DNA of 64,000 nt, from the NCBI GenBank assembly GCA_913061235.1, contig CAJXTB010000003.1, forward strand, positions 337,965-401,964. Direction: 5' to 3'. The translations under genes were made by a program, and so were the position numbers. Below, piece by piece: positions 62,836-64,000 of this stretch; position 1 is the first letter of the stretch, and each line of letters begins with the position of its first letter. Under the pieces are notes generated by a model. The model did no database searches. It had not been told where the DNA came from and saw nothing but the letters and a program-made list of their open reading frames with translations. The DNA comes from an uncultured Pseudomonadota bacterium (GTDB lineage: Bacteria > Myxococcota_A > UBA796 > GCA-2862545).

Positions 62836-63900
62836 ATGGCAGAATCCCCACACTACCTCCTGGTCGGCAATCCCACAGCGCGCTCGGGCAAAGCACTCAG
62901 ACGAATAGACCAAGCCCTGGCTAGTCTCCGGCGCAGAGGCGTTTCGGCGTCCTTCATGCCCACCCGTCCAGATGGCCGCACCGTACGAGCGGTCTTTGAA
63001 GCTATCGACAGCACACGTGTAGACACGGTGATCAGCCTTGGTGGGGACGGTACCTTCGCCGAGGTCGCCAAGGGCGTTCTGGCCGCAGGTCGACGAGTTC
63101 CCATGGCGTTCATCCCGAGCGGGACAGCGAACGACCAAGGACGTAGCTTCGGCATTTCAGCCTCACCTGACGCGATTGAGGAAAACCTAGACATCGTTCT
63201 AGAGGGTCACCAGGTTCGCTTGGACGTCGGACGCATTCAAGCCATCGACGAAGGCGGCGAGACCACACATCGGGACCTATTTTTTGATTCCGCTGGTTTC
63301 GGTCTACAGCCCGACATCCTCTGGCGCCGCAATCGCGACCGTAGCTTGGTAGCCCAGGTTCCGGTCCTAAGACGCTTGTACACAAATCAGGCCGTGTACG
63401 CAGGTGCGACTGTTCAAGAAGTGCTGCGCACTGTGGTCGACCCCGTGAAATTCACCGCAGAAGTCACTACGCCAGATGGCAACACCACACGCTTCACCGG
63501 GCTGACCGACCTCGTGGTAAACGCCACCCCTGTGTACGGCGGCTGGTGGGTCCCGACTCCCCGCACAGAGACAAGCGACGGACTGATGGAGCTCATGGGC
63601 ATCGCTGGACGGCGCGACATGCTGATGACGTCCATCAAGAACATCCAAGAAGTGGGCATCCCGATTCCGGACAACCAGCTGCTCGGAAGTCCAGCGGTGC
63701 GCGAAATCCAGGACCGGGCGTTCGATATCGAACTGTACCGTCCGCGTGGGGACGACGACATCACGAGCCAGCTGGACGGCGAGCAGTGGGTGCGCGGCAA
63801 TCACTTTCGTGTGGATGTGTGGGCGCAGGCATTGCCACTGATCATACGAAAGGGATGGACGCCGCCCTGGAAGGCTGCCCCTCCCCTCACCGACCGATAG
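62836..63900 (+). CDS. Diacylglycerol kinase-family lipid kinase (YegS/DagK-like)
   Basis: The 354-residue product has the three conserved parts of the family's catalytic domain: NPTARSG (about residues 12-18), SLGGDGTFAEV (about 62-72) and PSGTANDQGRS (about 95-105). A C-terminal beta domain follows. These enzymes phosphorylate a lipid such as diacylglycerol or an undecaprenyl/sphingoid substrate at the inner membrane. Which lipid is not readable from sequence. It is followed by a strong terminator. Confidence 0.88.
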   Translation: MAESPHYLLVGNPTARSGKALRRIDQALASLRRRGVSASFMPTRPDGRTVRAVFEAIDSTRVDTVISLGGDGTFAEVAKGVLAAGRRVPMAFIPSGTANDQGRSFGISASPDAIEENLDIVLEGHQVRLDVGRIQAIDEGGETTHRDLFFDSAGFGLQPDILWRRNRDRSLVAQVPVLRRLYTNQAVYAGATVQEVLRTVVDPVKFTAEVTTPDGNTTRFTGLTDLVVNATPVYGGWWVPTPRTETSDGLMELMGIAGRRDMLMTSIKNIQEVGIPIPDNQLLGSPAVREIQDRAFDIELYRPRGDDDITSQLDGEQWVRGNHFRVDVWAQALPLIIRKGWTPPWKAAPPLTDR

Positions 63901-63952
63901 TCGACACACTTTCGGTGCACCGCGTCGCGTGCGAAAGCATTCACTACAAACA

Positions 63953-63997
63953 AGAAAACCCCCAGGGAGCCGGGATGGCTCAACCTGGGGGTTTCTT
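63953..63997. terminator. Strong bidirectional terminator
   Basis: AAACCCCCAGG pairs with CCTGGGGGTTT around an inner AGCC-GGGAT-GGCT hairpin, followed on the plus strand by TTTC and on the minus strand by TTTTC. It ends the lipid-kinase gene and could also serve a convergent gene beyond the window. Confidence 0.9.
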
Positions 63998-64000
63998 GAA

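Overview
The window is high-GC bacterial chromosome and reads as a member of the Myxococcota or a close deltaproteobacterial relative. The lineage evidence is two secreted proteins that end in a MYXO-CTERM-like tail (Cys motif, hydrophobic helix, Arg cluster), long arrays of MopE-type Asp/Cys repeats, an outer-membrane beta-barrel of the myxobacterial type beside a TPR protein, and twelve predicted lipoproteins. None of the twelve has Asp after the lipid-carrying Cys, so outer-membrane sorting is likely. The species cannot be named from the sequence alone. No phage, insertion sequence, CRISPR array or plasmid function was seen.

Layout. 1-1050 is the 3' end of a Ser/Arg-tailed coiled-coil protein. 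1282-6745 (minus) is a shikimate/fatty-acid operon, aroK-aroB-lipoprotein-TPR-aroQ-accB-accC. 6831-8297 holds a YbjN-like protein and a bactofilin-like protein. 8354-21789 (plus) is a tightly packed run: VWA lipoprotein, beta-barrel, TPR protein, M16 protease, HemW-like radical SAM protein, DnaJ, LpoA-like lipoprotein, ThiL and two CorC/HlyC proteins. 22097-25475 (minus) encodes a DTW-domain protein, two lipoprotein cytochromes and a cytochrome-porin fusion. 25546-30075 is a double-length UvrA-like ATPase. 30076-33345 (minus) is a MopE-repeat surface protein.

34184-42103 (plus) is core machinery: a lid-less Hsp70, TrmJ-like methyltransferase, MurA, DnaG primase and RpoD. It is followed by a 106-bp tandem repeat. 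42415-45144 has a glycosidase-like lipoprotein, tRNA-Met, a zinc-ribbon protein and RNase P RNA. 45211-47478 is malic enzyme MaeB. 47485-53179 (minus) is proC followed by four lipoproteins and an NHL/discoidin-like protein. 53237-54142 is a DMT exporter. 54071-61136 (minus) carries a PHP-domain lipoprotein, a small lipoprotein and a beta-helix/MopE surface protein. 61173-63900 has a GT-C-like membrane protein and a lipid kinase, and the window closes with a strong terminator.

The less ordinary content is: the porin-cytochrome operon (possible outer-membrane electron conduit); the fused UvrA dimer; the Hsp70 whose lid is replaced by a Lys/Pro linker and a hydrophobic tail; two convergent intergenic regions that carry inward-facing heptad-repeat blocks of the same design; the 106-bp repeat after rpoD; and the surface-protein operons. 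All functional statements are motif-based reading; no database search was run.
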